Translations under genes and position numbers: made by a program
The notes under the pieces: model-generated
Database searches by the model: none
What the model was told of the DNA's origin: nothing
Seen by the model: only the letters and a program-made list of their open reading frames with translations
Assembly (NCBI RefSeq): GCF_050624435.1
Contig: NC_134539.1
Coordinates: 143,316,025-143,380,024 of the forward strand
DNA from: Tenrec ecaudatus
Taxonomy: Eukaryota > Chordata > Mammalia > Afrosoricida > Tenrecidae
Length of the DNA stretch: 64,000 nt
Reading direction: 5' to 3'
Shown: positions 51,780-62,879 of the stretch, piece after piece
How the letters are laid out: each line of letters starts with the position of its first letter
Numbering within the stretch: the stretch's first letter is position 1

Positions 51780-51998
51780 AAACAAATCAAAAAGCCCTCA
51801 AACTCACTGCCATTGAGTCGATGCTGACTCATAGCGACCCTATAGGACAGGGTAGAACTGCCCCTGTGAGTTTCTCAGACTAACTCTTCACAAGAGTCGA
51901 AAGTCCTGTCTTTCTGTCTTGTAGTGGCTGGTGGTGGCGGATTGCTGATCTTGCAGCTAGCAGACAGATGAGTCAGTACTACATCCCCAGGGCTCCTG
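51780..51998 (-). mobile_element. AfroSINE, near complete
   Basis: Reversed: CACTGCCATTGAGTCGATGC, TGACTCATAGCGACCCTATA, GGACAGGGTAGAACTGCCCC, GTCCTGTCTTTCTGTCTTGT and head CCCCAGGGCTCC. Good match to the family core, so relatively young. Confidence 0.95.
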
Positions 51999-52434
51999 TG
52001 TTTTCCTTCCATCTTCTTGTATAGAGGCATTCAAAATGGCCCAGCGTCTGATGGACAGTCATAACTGTTCTATAATATGGCCTCTAACAAAATTCGGCTG
52101 TCCTGAACCCCTGGAAATAGAATAGTTTGCCTTTCTGCCCAGACGATTGGTCAAGCACGCAAATCTGCATGCAGGGTGTACTCAGGTTGACTTTGGGGGT
52201 CTGAGCTGTGAGACTCGAGGTGCGGTTTTCCAAAACCAACCAGCCAGCCATGCCAGCAGGGCCTGTGGCGGCCCATGTGCACTAACGGTGGCCGTGACCA
52301 GATCAAGAGCACTTCCTTATTGAAGAGCAGACACTGGTTGCCAAAGTGTTGAAGGCCCAAGCATGGGGCAGAAAGCTACATGAAAAAGAACCAGTAAAAA
52401 GCTGTTTTGAATAATCAACAGACCAAATGGCACA

Positions 52435-52460
52435 GCGATGATGATGATGATGATGATGGA
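52435..52460. repeat. (GAT)n microsatellite
   Basis: Seven to eight GAT units; encodes Asp-rich artefact frames. Confidence 0.95.
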
Positions 52461-53867
52461 GGAATGCCAGTGAGGGGGAAAGACAGCTCAATGATGTGGC
52501 TGAGCCCAAGCACCTCTCAGCCTAGGGAACTCCTCACAAGAGTGGAAGCCACAGCGATTCACACAGTGTCGTGGCTTCCACCATGTTTTTCCAAGGTAAC
52601 GCCACCTCTTCCAGGGTGCACACCCTGCCTCGGAGACGGAAGGGGGCAAGGAGTGGAGAGAAACCTGGAACCGGAACCTGAGGGGCCTGGGCACCCCAGC
52701 CAGATGGCACATCCCAAGGAGGAAAGAGGGTTGCATGTGTCTCTCACGGTCCCGCGAGACGGCCAGTCAGCAGGACCAGGTGCCTCAGCCCCTGAGCACC
52801 TATGGGTGGCGGGCACTAGAGTGTGAGGCCCATTGTCAAGGAGCTGAGAATCCAAAAGGAAGAACACTGTAAACAGTCCCGGGAACAAGCAGGAAATGCC
52901 GTGGCAGAGGCAGCAGTCCCAGGAGAGGAGGAGCTCTCCCACTGGTGGGAGTCACGGAGATGACCCAGGGGGAGGGGTCCTTGCAGAAGGACAGAGCTTG
53001 TCCAACACTGCAGGCTGCCGGGACAGGAAGCCCACCAGCAGGAGGAGGTCTCTGAGGGCTTGGGTGGGCTCCTGCCACCGAGGGTGGTGGGCACAGGGCT
53101 GCGGTGGGAGGCGGGTGAGGGCCAGCGAGCGTAAAGCAATGTGTTCCTTCGAGCTGGCATGACAGTAATGAACCACGCCCGACCGTGCTCATGAGTGAGA
53201 CTGCACAGCCAGGCAGACTGACAGGCGGGATGCCGCCACACTTCAGAAATGGCAGCTTAGATCGCACCTAAAGCAAAAGACCAAAGTTCAAAGTGGTTTC
53301 TTGATATATGCAAAACTCGTCTTTTGTATTTTGTCACAATGCTCTAAGAAAGCGCCCTTTCTGGGAACAGCAGCACATGTTTTGTTGGGGAACAAAAGCA
53401 CCTGCCGAAAGAAGAAAGAACATTTGCAGTCTGTTGGCTCCTGGAAAAAGGTAAACCATTAAGAAACTTAGCCACTGAAGAGCCCTGTGGGACCAGCACA
53501 ACAGAACAGAGCTCTCCGGGCTCCGAGTTAACGCCTTGGCCTGCTCCTGGGACGGGTGGAGGCCTCAGAAGAAAGGCCTGGCTCAGAAAAACCAGTCACT
53601 GGCCACTCCCGGGAGGTTGGTTCTGCTCTGGCACACGGAGGTTGCATGAGGGGTAGATGACATGGTGGCACTGGTTTGGGGCTCATGAGTGAAAGGTGTC
53701 TGTCAGCCTGGCTTGGTGTAGAGACCAACGATGCTAAGCAGGCCCACACAGCCGAGGAGCCCCAGCCCCGCCCCCTGCACTTTAATAATGTCCCATGTTT
53801 CGACAGCATGGGACCACAACCACCCAGCTGACGTGACCCCTGGTGCCACAGTGCTGAAGTGCCCGAC

Positions 53868-54014
53868 AGAGGAACCCAAAGGTCTGTGGTTACACCCACC
53901 AGCCCCTCCGAGGGACAAAACTGTGGCAGTCGCTTCTGTAAAGATTACAGCCCTGCAAATCTCCTTTGGGGCAGTTCTGCCCTGTCCTACAGGGTCACCG
54001 TGAGTCAAAACTGA
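53868..54014 (+). mobile_element. AfroSINE
   Basis: GTGGTTACACCCACCAGCCC, GCTTCTGTAAAGATTACAGC, CTTTGGGGCAGTTCTGCCCT, GTCCTACAGGGTCACCGTGA, GTCAAAACTGAC. Head degraded and tail cut short. Confidence 0.85.
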
Positions 54015-54325
54015 CTTTCTCTATAAGGAGCACACGCCAGCCACAGGGACAACACCTGTCTTGTATGTAAAGCACCTTTTGCATAATTTCACCCACTAAA
54101 ATGTAGTGACGACAGAAGCCAATTTAGGCTGTCCTTTTGTTTGGAATGCTGCCAAGAACTGTTCCCCGTCTTGGACCCTGGCCCCCCACAGGTAATGTAG
54201 CCTGGGGCCATGGTTCTCTGCATGGTCTCTGTGTTGGCAAGCCTGCACCGCATCCTGTGTCCAAGGTGACATGTGACTAACGCTGTGCACTTCCCAATAT
54301 TTTAGTTTTAAGTGACCTTTGAGTC

Positions 54326-54405
54326 ATACATACATACATATACACATATATATGCATGATATACATGTATGTATTATATATATATATAAATTGTGTATAC
54401 ATAAT
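54326..54405. repeat. AT-rich simple repeat (CATA/TA)
   Basis: CATACATACATA passing to ATATATAT, with several self-complementary stretches. Confidence 0.9.
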
Positions 54406-54407
54406 AG

Positions 54408-54476
54408 CTTTACAGCCTTGGAAACCCTAATAGGGTTGTGATAATTCAGAATCAGCTCTATAACAGTGAGTTTGAG
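54408..54476 (+). mobile_element. AfroSINE 3' fragment
   Basis: TTTACAGCCTTGGAAACCCT, AATAGGGTTGTGATAATTC, then TAACAGTGAGTTTGAG: the plus-sense 3' third. Confidence 0.65.
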
Positions 54477-54523
54477 TATGTAGATAGGCCACTGTCTATA
54501 AATTTCATTATATGATCATTAAA

Positions 54524-54729
54524 AACAAAAGTAAAATCACTGCAGTTGAGTCCATTAGGATTCATAGCAACCCTACAGGACAGGGTAGAACTCTCTCTGT
54601 GGGTTTCCAAGACTAATTCTTTCAGGAGTAGAAAGCCTCATCGTTCTCCCATGGAGTGGCTGGCAGTTTCAAACTGCTGACCTGGAGGTTAGCAGCCTAA
54701 TGCCTCACCGCTACGCCACCAGGGCTCCT
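54524..54729 (-). mobile_element. AfroSINE, near complete
   Basis: Reversed: ATCACTGCAGTTGAGTCCAT, CATAGCAACCCTACAGGACA, CTCATCGTTCTCCCATGGAG, GCTGACCTGGAGGTTAGCAG and head CGCTACGCCACCAGGGCTCC. Confidence 0.95.
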
Positions 54730-55027
54730 CTTATTGGAAAGTAGCCGTGACAGTGCTCTGCTGCCCCCCTGCTATGCCTTCTGTCTGGTCCCTGGGTGGT
54801 GCAAAGGTGTCAGCTGGAGTTCCACCGAGAGGCACCTCGAAAGAAAGGCCTGGCTGTCTCCTTTCCAAACCCCAGCCCATCTGAGAGCCCCAGGAAGCAC
54901 AGTTCTACTCGGATCCACGTGGGGCTGCTGGGAGCTGGCACTGCTTCAGCGGCTACAGGCTTGTTTCTACGTATTCATTTTGTGAAAGCCTGGAAGACAA
55001 GCCGTTATACTCTGTGGGAATTCGTCT

Positions 55028-55102
55028 CAGAAACTCAGTTTCGATCCTGTCCTATGGGGTCTCTATGAGTCAGCATCGCCTCGATGGCAGTGAGTCTCAC
55101 TG
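55028..55102 (+). mobile_element. AfroSINE 3' fragment
   Basis: AGAAACTCAGTTTCGATCCT, GTCCTATGGGGTCTCTATGA, GTCAGCATCGCCTCGATGGC, AGTGAGT. Confidence 0.8.
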
Positions 55103-55844
55103 CTGGCACTTTGATCTTTCTATAAGACAATAGCCGTGGCAGGCCGAGTCCCCGTGACAGGCTGGCTAACCAACCTGAGACGCCAGCATCCGTGGGACGC
55201 ACGGCCTCTGTGATGCCGGCGCCTTCCTGGGTCACACCGTTCCTGCCGATTCTAGACACAGCAAGGGACGTCGCAGGGCTCAGAGGTTCGCTTAGTAGCT
55301 TGCTGGGCTGGAACAGATAATCCCCATCCTCCCACCCACCCCAAGCTCCTCTGACAGGGTGCACGGCACCCCTGACCAAGTCCCTGGGGACGTGTGCACA
55401 GGACTCCAGCAAGGGGTAGATTCCTCCCTGCATCCTCTAAGCACTGTCCAAGGTCAGCTCCACCCTCCTCCGGTCAGCCTGGGTTGGGCTCCCAGCGCAC
55501 ACGGCCACTCTCCTCTATGGGTACCCCTGGTCACATGACACGAGTCATGGTGAGACTCCTGCCTGGCTTAGGTCTGGGCTCCAGTGATGACTTCTCGGTG
55601 GGGGGTCTTCCATGTTTAGAACCACAGCTCCACCAGGCCCACCTACACTCAGCCTCCCTGGTTTCTTTCCTCCAGACCCCTCATGGCCACCACTCCTTAT
55701 CAGCATGTCCTTGTCTGGTTCCCTCTGGAATGAGCTCTCTGTGGGCACAGCAGGGGCTCCGTCTGTTTGCTCGCATGCTGTAGCCTCGGGAGCTGGATGC
55801 CTCCGCAGTCTACCCCTATACTAATGGTTGAGAAATCAAAACCG

Positions 55845-55905
55845 GATTGAAACCAAAACCCCCTGCAGTCGGGTCAATTCTGACTCAGAGCAATTTTATG
55901 AATTT
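55845..55905 (-). mobile_element. AfroSINE 3' end fragment
   Basis: AAACCAAAACCCCCTGCAGT, CGGGTCAATTCTGACTCAGA, GCAATTTTATG: reversed tail only. Confidence 0.7.
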
Positions 55906-56149
55906 AGAAACGCTAATAATTTCATCTTTAACAATAATTGCCAGATTAAAAGAAAATTTGAAAAAGCGGGGCCTAGTTACTACTTGTGGACCCTTGGGCA
56001 GAAACACAAACTGATGCTCCTGGGCCCATGGCTGAAATGAACCGCAATCCTGCAGTTTATTCTTAGAAAAATACTGAGACTTTGAGCAGACTGAATGCTA
56101 CTTGAATTAAGGAGCCCTTAATCGGATTTCTATAATTCTTCTTGAAGTG

Positions 56150-56485
56150 TCTTTTAACCCCTCCTTTCCATTCCACCCCCTTAATCAGGGCTGGATTCTG
56201 TGGATTCTGTTGCTGACATACCACCTCCTCCTCCCCACCCCCTTCCCTCTGAAAGCCTCACCTCTTGCTGGCCTTCCTGTCTCTGGGCACACCACACACT
56301 GCTGCTGGATTAATCTCCTGAAAGCAGAGCCCCTGTGGGGCCACCCCATCCCCCCACAAGCTCAGTCATGTGGATGGCTCCCGATTTCCTGTTCAATCAA
56401 GTGCAAACACCTGAGTGCTTCTTTAAGGCCCAACATCCCATCTTGAGCCCTCCCCTCCTGCTATCTCCAACGCGCCCACGTGCTC
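56150..56485 (+). mobile_element. Probable L2 LINE fragment interrupted by AfroSINEs
   Basis: Pyrimidine-rich, with CACTGCTGCTGGATTAATCT and GCTTCTTTAAGGCCCAACAT phrases in L2-like order. Similar pyrimidine-rich sequence resumes at 56880-57140. Confidence 0.45.
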
Positions 56486-56487
56486 TC

Positions 56488-56650
56488 CCTGCCACCCAGT
56501 CCATTCTGTCTCACAGTGACCCTCCAGGCCAGCGCAGAACTGCCCCTGTGGGTGTCCGAGACTGTCACTCTGGATGGAGGAAAAGCCTTGTCTGAGTGGC
56601 GTGCTTTTGAACTAGAGACCTTGCTGGCAGCCGTCATTACTCCACGGCAC
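56488..56650 (-). mobile_element. AfroSINE (first of a tandem pair)
   Basis: Reversed: TCCATTCTGTCTCACAGTGA, CCCTCCAGGCCAGCGCAGAA, CTGTCACTCTGGATGGAGGA, TTTTGAACTAGAGACCTTGC. Confidence 0.85.
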
Positions 56651-56661
56651 CTCCCAACCGG

Positions 56662-56872
56662 CCTAAAACCAAAAGCCAGACCCACTGCCAGCGCGTGGAT
56701 TCCGGCTCATGGTGACCCCAAAGGGCACAGAATAGACGGCTTCTTGGGGTTTCCGTACATCTTCATGGGAGCAGACAGCTTCCCCTTTCTCCCACATAGT
56801 GGCTGGTGGGTTTGAACCACCAACCTTGTGTTGAGTAGCCCAACGCTTAAGCCATTGCTCTACCAGGGCTCC
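56662..56872 (-). mobile_element. AfroSINE (second of a tandem pair)
   Basis: Reversed: CCACTGCCAGCGCGTGGATT, CCGGCTCATGGTGACCCCAA, CTTCCCCTTTCTCCCACATA, GGTTTGAACCACCAACCTTG and head GCTCTACCAGGGCTCC. Confidence 0.92.
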
Positions 56873-57949
56873 GTAAGCATCCCTAAGCTCCTGCTAAATG
56901 GGGCCAGTTTCCAGACAAGTCTGCACCCCCAGGGCTCCCCTCCAGGACTTTCCTCATTAGTCCTTAGGTCATCCATCCCCCCAGGATCCCTCCAACACCA
57001 CGGCCTTCTCAGCATGTCCTGTCACTCCAGGCAGAGATGTCCACCCTCTGCTTGGTTCTGTGTCGTCTCAGACGGGCTCCTCTGGGCCAAGAAGGGTCTC
57101 TTTCAACTGTGTGCCAGGCACACTCCCTTCCACAAGCCAGTCTCCACCTAGCAGGGAGTCAAAGGGAGGCCGAATCCTGTGCTCCAAGTTACAGGAGAGG
57201 GGAGAGGTCCTCCCATCTGGCTGAGCAGCCCCCAGTGCAGGCCACGGCTCTGCCAGGCCCGGCCGTGGCTACTCTGGGCAGTGGGGCACGGAAGATCAGC
57301 CTGACACAATCCATGCAGGACAAAACAGGGAAGAGTGATGTGGGGACAGAGACAGCTGGACTGAGAACCTGGGCATTGGCGAGGGAGCCCTGAAATTCAA
57401 CAGTATAACGTCTTTCTCAGTCCTTCTGTGGCTTATTAGTTCCTATTTTTGACAAGCGTTCTGCCTTCGGCTGATATGGGAAATTCAGAAATGCAAAGGG
57501 CTCTGCTCTCATTTAAAACCAGTTAGAAGCTGAGGCACAAACAGAGGCAATAAGACTGCCTGGGGTCCTGCCCGGCCATGGGGAGCCCTGCTCTCTGACC
57601 TTCCCAAGGCGGCTCCCTCCTCAGAGGGCTGGGCCTATCAGCTGCTCCAGGCTCTTGCTGGTCCAGGCTGGGCCCACCCAGGAGAAGTAGGATGACCTTT
57701 GGTGCCCTGCTGCCAACATCTCCGGTGGCAACCAGGTTTGCTGCTTTGCTGAGCTGACAGGATTAGGGGTGGCCTCTGATGTGCGCCGATATTTTCCATC
57801 GAGGATGCTGTTTGGGAACATTTTATCGAGGAGAGAAAAACATTTGCTGTGTGCCTGAAGAGAATGAGTCACACACACAAGAGACAGGAGAGACCAGGCT
57901 GATCAGACACCGGCCAAGGACCGAACGAGAGTTACTCCTGGTCGGTCAA

Positions 57950-58052
57950 CGTAAACCTCACTGCCACTGAGTCAGACGGGGCAGAACTGCCCCTGCAGGT
58001 GTCCGAGACAGGCACTCTTTGCAGGAGTAGAAAGCCTTGTGTTTCCCTCTAT
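57950..58052 (-). mobile_element. AfroSINE, head missing
   Basis: AAACCTCACTGCCACTGAGT, CAGACGGGGCAGAACTGCCC, GACAGGCACTCTTTGCAGGA, GTAGAAAGCCTTGTGTTTCC. Confidence 0.85.
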
Positions 58053-58471
58053 TCCTGGTCAGGGTACCCCAAAGCCCAGCACTTGTGGGGCTTTCCCGGA
58101 GAAGGCAGCATTGGAGATCAAGGGCAGTTTCCCAGCTTCCACGCCACCACCAGGAAGGTGAGGGCATGAGGCGGACGCAGGGCGGGCCCAAGGAGGGACA
58201 AGCTCGGCTTTGGCTTCCCTGGCACCACAGAGGCCCAGTAAAGTGACTAACCTGGACCACTGTCAAATTTGGCAGGTTGCGATTATTCAAGCCTCTTTAT
58301 GAAAACACGGGAGCAATTTGAGGTGTTGACAGATCTAATTACGATTACAGGATGCTAATCGTTTCGAACTTACCCAAACCTAACCACAACCCATCTCTTT
58401 AGAGACCGACCAGCCAGGGCAATTAACAGAAAAACCTGGAGCCATTGAGACATCAAGACAGCTGGAGGAAG

Positions 58472-58509
58472 AGAACACACACACACACACACACACACAC
58501 AGCGCGCGC
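58472..58509. repeat. (CA)n microsatellite with GCGCGC end
   Basis: About 13 CA units ending in AGCGCGCGCT, roughly 190 bp downstream of exon 2 in the transcript. Both parts can adopt Z-DNA. Confidence 0.95.
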
Positions 58510-58701
58510 TCTTCAACTGCACACTGGACAGTCGCAGCAACCAGAGCGGCGAGCGCCATTCCTCGCCCTGACCCTCCCTCCCTTTCTCAGTTTGTATCTT
58601 AGTAATTCAGGTCTCACCGTTTCCGCTCCTCTTCTGAAACCTGTTTACTCAGAAGCAGTTGAGCCAATGTCCCTGCCACCCCAGGGCCGCATCCAAATTA
58701 C

Positions 58702-58822
58702 CTTCCTTCAACGTCCATTTGATGGAGCCGGTCCTCTTGCTCACGGCGTGCAAGCTGCCGTCCAGGGTTGACACAAACAGCAACGTCTCGGGAAGCGTCA
58801 CTGTGCTGGGGCTCCCGAGACT
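58702..58822 (-). CDS. ERN1: ERN1 exon 2 (start of mature luminal domain)
   Basis: 121 bp; begins in phase 0 after a TTTGCAG acceptor and ends phase 1 before GTAATT. It encodes human residues 19-58 plus one base of D59. The end of the signal-peptide region reads SLGSPST (human IFGSTST), followed by the first luminal beta strands ([19 protein letters not shown]). A second AG two bases into the exon makes the exact acceptor slightly uncertain; the phase favours the one given. The next exon is 22 kb away. Exon 1 is not seen between here and 64000. Confidence 0.93.
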
Positions 58823-58904
58823 CTGCAAAGAGATGGGAGAGGCTTCACCCTGAGAAGCTGCAACCCCTGCGCCCCATCCCCAAGGGCAGTCTTTCTAAAA
58901 ATCC

Positions 58905-59035
58905 CCATCTTCCAGATGAAGCAGCTCAGGGAGCGGAGCCTGCATTGCCGTGCCCCCAGCCTGGTGCAGACAGTGGACAACAGCTGAGTTGGGACTAGAA
59001 CTCATGACCCCTTCCTTTAACTCAGTGGCAATCCA
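58905..59035 (-). mobile_element. MIR SINE
   Basis: Reversed MIR core: CCCCATCTTCCAGATGAAGC, AGCTCAGGGAGCGGAGCC, GGGACTAGAACTCATGACCC. Confidence 0.65.
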
Positions 59036-59479
59036 ACCTGCAGGCAAATGGGCTCCTGACCTGAGGTGACAGGCAGAGGGACTCTGTCCTCACTCATGGG
59101 CAGCCTCTGCTGAAAGTGTACGTGTATGTTGGGGTGGGGTGGTGGTGGCACGTTTGGCTTCCTGGTGAACATCCTTTCCCCTATACTATTTTAGCTCCTG
59201 CCTAGAACCTGGTCATCTTGCAGGACTCTGGGGAAAAGAAGAAAGTCTACAACACACTGGCAGGACCCTCCTTGTGCTTACAGAATTTAACAAGTAAAGA
59301 TAAAATTAGAGGGAAAGGTTTAAAACTAAATAAGAGGGGGGAATCCCAGCTTTCATGATATAGTTTCTATAATACTAAACTATGTAGTAAACTACTATAT
59401 AAAGTTTACCTAAAATAGTAAAGCTTTATATAAAACTATCATGAACACTGTGTTTTATATACAGTGAACTTGTACATGG

Positions 59480-60405
59480 GTCAAAAGGCAGTTGTGCAAA
59501 CTAAGCAAGGGAATACTGCATGATTTTAAATCAGGAGAGGTGTGCATTAGGGGTGTGTCTGCTTATGACACTTTTCCAATCTGGATGCTGATCAGCTCAT
59601 CAGAGAGACTGGGCTGTAAGAAGAATGAGGCATTGGGACTGGGGGCAGGCTCATTAACAACAAGCAACAGGCACATGACACAACCTTGCTTGCAGAAAGT
59701 GATATGAACCACCTGCTGCAGATCAAGGATATGCTCTGCAGCCTTCAGTGTGGATTACAACTCAATGTGAAGAAAATAAACATCCTCACAACTAGACCAA
59801 CGGGTAACAACGTGGTAAAGGGAGAAAAGACTTAAGTTGTCGAGGATTTCATCTTTCTTGGATCCATAACCAATACTCATGGGCGCAGCAGTCATGCGCT
59901 CCAACAACGCGTTGCATTGGTAACTGACTGCACAAGACTGCTGGAGTGCTGAAAAGCAAAGGGTGTGACTCTGAGGACTGAGGAGAGCCTGGCCCGGCCA
60001 CGGCATTTTCAATGGCCTCACATACATGTGAACGTTGGATCCGAGTAAGGACGAACAAGGAAAAAGCCATGCATTTGAATTGTGAGTACCACGGACTGCC
60101 AAAAGACATAGTACAGACACAATGCCCCTTAGAGGCAAGGATGGTGAGCCTCCCTCTCCCGTACTTTGCACCTGTTACCAGGAGCTATCCATGCCTGGAA
60201 AGGGGCCTCATGCTTGGTAAAGCAGAGGGGCAGCGAGGGAGAGGAAGACCCTGGACAAGATGGAGCGACACTCTGGCAGCAACAACGGGCTCACAAACAA
60301 CAGTGAATAAGGCGCGGGCCCAGGCGGGGTTTTCTTCTGTAGGACACAGGTCATTATGAGTCAGAACCAAGTGGGTGGCACCCAACGGCAACATACTAGC
60401 AACAC
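59480..60405 (+). mobile_element. RTE-type LINE, 3' 0.9 kb
   Basis: Plus-sense RTE 3' region: GAACCACCTGCTGCAGATCA, GATTACAACTCAATGTGAAG, GGATTTCATCTTTCTTGGAT, AGCCATGCATTTGAATTGTG, GGTAAAGCAGAGGGGCAGCG, GACACTCTGGCAGCAACAAC and the end GGTCATTATGAGTCAGAACC..GGCAACATACTAGCAAC. Frame broken. Confidence 0.85.
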
Positions 60406-60612
60406 CTGAGATCCCAGGAGAGATGCAGAGGTGTTTAAATAAAATACACACGCCCCAGGTGTTCCTCACTTATACTTAGAACTTAATTTAAATCGAAATA
60501 TGCCCTTTTGCTCAATTAAAGGAAGATTATATAATATATTATATATCCATATCCACAGGTGGTACTATGTGCTTCTGTGTTCTACAAGATCCTCATTACA
60601 ATCCATTTATAG

Positions 60613-60636
60613 TCACACACACACACACACACACAG
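60613..60636. repeat. (CA)n microsatellite
   Basis: About 12 CA units in AT-rich intron 1 sequence. Confidence 0.95.
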
Positions 60637-60889
60637 AACTAAAATTCTAACAACGCTTCAGGACTAAATTAATGATGACATGTGGACTATATATAATCAC
60701 TGGGACATTACATAATCATTACAAAGTACTTTAACAACTATAATATAGGAAAATGTGTATACAATATGCTATCAAGTAAAAAATATATAGAATCTAAAAT
60801 TGGGGGTACATAGTAGTTTTAACTTTTTTTTTTCCTTTTTGTATGCCTTCCCTCTTTTCTTGCTGAGAACGCAAACCAGTCATGTAATT

Positions 60890-61066
60890 TGGTGTAGTAG
60901 GTTATGGGCTGGGCTACTGAACCACAAGGCTAGCGGTTTGAAACCATGAGCTGCTCTCAAGGAGAAAGACTGGGCTTTCTCCTCCCACAGGCAGTCAGCC
61001 CCGGGGACCCACGGGGGCTGCTCTGCATCAGCACTGACTCCATGGCAGTGAGTGTGGGTTTGGTAC
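60890..61066 (+). mobile_element. AfroSINE
   Basis: Degraded head GTAGTAGGTTATGGGCTGGG, B-box GCGGTTTGAAACCATGAGCT, and tail TCAGCACTGACTCCATGGCA, GTGAGTGTGGGTTTGGT. Confidence 0.88.
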
Positions 61067-61161
61067 AACTGCAAGGAACTGCTTGTGCACTCTGACTCCT
61101 GGCAACCCTTCAGGCCAGAGCAGAACTGCCCCGGGTGGTTTCCCAGGCTGTAATCTTAATA
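61067..61161 (-). mobile_element. AfroSINE fragment, tail to tail with the previous copy
   Basis: AACTGCTTGTGCACTCTGAC, TCCTGGCAACCCTTCAGGCC, AGAGCAGAACTGCCCCGGGT: reversed 3' half. Confidence 0.75.
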
Positions 61162-61163
61162 GA

Positions 61164-61322
61164 CACAGGAGCCTAGCAGCCCAGTGGTTAACTGCTGCGA
61201 ACGAGGAGGTTGGCAGTGACACCCAGAAGGAGAGAGGCGGCGGCCACCTGCATCCATAAAGATCCCAGGCCTTGGGCCGCCTGAGTCACAACAGGCTTAA
61301 GGGCAGTGGGTTTGGTGTTTAG
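61164..61322 (+). mobile_element. AfroSINE
   Basis: GGAGCCTAGCAGCCCAGTGG, TTAACTGCTGCGAACGAGGA, GGTTGGCAGTGACACCC, CATCCATAAAGATCCCAGGC and tail TTAAGGGCAGTGGGTTTGGT. Confidence 0.85.
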
Positions 61323-61760
61323 GGAGCAGATCACCAGGCGTCTGGCTCTCTTGTGGAGTCGCTGGGGACCTCGGAGCGCCCACTTTGGGGTTAACAGATG
61401 AGCACCTAACTACTGAGCTGTCACTGGGGAGCTCATAATGAACAAAGTGCCCTCAAAAGGACCTCCTGGCAAAGACTGATAGGCAGAGGGGCCAACATTT
61501 ACCGAAACAGATCAGCGTTGCTAACTAGTCGAGTGGAAACAGAAGCCAGCTGTCTTTTCTGAACCTCTTGGAAACCACAGGAAGGACAATTGTCTATGGT
61601 TGGCTGGTGAATCAAAATAGAACCCGGTCATATAGCAGCTCAGTCTTCGAAGGTCTCAGAAACCCAAGGCGGAACCAGAAGGGGGATTCAGCAGCCCAGA
61701 GCACCAACAGTTGGTCACAATGTCCAAAGAGCGTCACATACCCCCAATCACAAGTGACTG

Positions 61761-61785
61761 GTTCTCGTTCTCGCTCGCTCGCTCG

Positions 61786-61853
<68 letters not shown>
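61761..61853. repeat. Long (TC)n microsatellite
   Basis: CTCG repeats, then CGCGCG, then over 60 bases of uninterrupted TC. A pure purine/pyrimidine mirror tract able to form triplex DNA. Confidence 0.97.
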
Positions 61854-61854
<1 letters not shown>

Positions 61855-62505
61855 GCTTCAAACTAGAATACTGGGGGTGAGGGTGGGGGGTGTTTCGTCG
61901 TGATGGAAGACGGACCATTGACTCATAAGGCCAAGTATTTCAGAAAGGCTCTGGATGTTGTTGGCAATGCACGGATACTGTGGCTGTAACTGACATGAAC
62001 GGAACAAGGCTCTGGCAGCCTAGGGCTGTCCTGAGCACAGCTGACAAGTATGTGTTTGTCCACTGTGGGCCCGGGCATTGTCCTCACCCCGTCACGTCAG
62101 TCTGGGTAACCCCTTCTCTCCCCCGTGGGTATTAACAGTGACTGACCCTGCAGCCATGCACACAGTTTCTAGATAGACAGAAAACATTTGCCGACTTGGT
62201 AAGGATGAATAGCAGGAAAGAAAATGCTGAGTCTGCAAGCTGCCGACGCTGGCTATCTAACATCTGACTTATTTTTTTAAAGGGTGGGTTCTAGGAACTA
62301 ACCGTGGCTCCTAGAAGTAACCACAAAACTCGGCGGAGGGTGAGAATGGTGGGGCGGGGCTGGCAATCTGGTCCACCCCAAACTCGATATCCCTGCCTGC
62401 CATTGGCCTGGCTGCTGCCGCCACGCTCCCTCTCCCACTCGGATTCACCTGGCAGGGAGCCATAACACACTTCAGTTTCTCTGAAACTCTGTGAGCTGGA
62501 AGGAG

Positions 62506-62650
62506 CCTGGCGGTGTGATGGTGACGTGCTTCCCACCCACAGTGGGAGACCCCGAGATCGGCTCCCCAGAGAGATTACAGCCTAGGAAACCCCAGGGAGC
62601 AATTCTCCTCTGTCCCATAGAGATACAATTAACTTGATGGCACCGGATGA
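62506..62650 (+). mobile_element. AfroSINE
   Basis: GCGGTGTGATGGTGACGTGC, GAGAGATTACAGCCTAGGAA, ACCCCAGGGAGCAATTCTCC, TCTGTCCCATAGAGATACAA, TTAACTTGATGGCACC. Confidence 0.82.
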
Positions 62651-62658
62651 CACATGAG

Positions 62659-62855
62659 GGAGCCCTGGTGCTACAGTGGTTGTCGGTTATGCTGCTAACC
62701 GCAAGGTCAGCATTTCGAAGCCACCAGCGGGTCCGAGGGAACAAGACGAGGCTTTCTATTCCCATAAAGAGTCACAGTCTTGGAAACCACAGGGCAGCTC
62801 TACCTGTCTTATAAGGTCACTATGAGTCGGCATCGACTCGAGGGCAGTGAGTAAT
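62659..62855 (+). mobile_element. AfroSINE, near complete
   Basis: Head GGAGCCCTGGTGCTACAGTG, GCTGCTAACCGCAAGGTCAG, CATTTCGAAGCCACCAGCGG, body CCCATAAAGAGTCACAGTCT, TACCTGTCTTATAAGGTCAC and tail GTCGGCATCGACTCGAGGGC. Well-preserved pol III A/B-box region. Confidence 0.95.
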
Positions 62856-62879
62856 GACAATGTGAAAGCTGAAGGCCCT

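Noticed and set aside
62659-62855. Genuine tRNA gene at the SINE head
   Set aside because: The A/B-box-like sequence is the tRNA-derived head of an AfroSINE; no complete cloverleaf with acceptor stem is seen.
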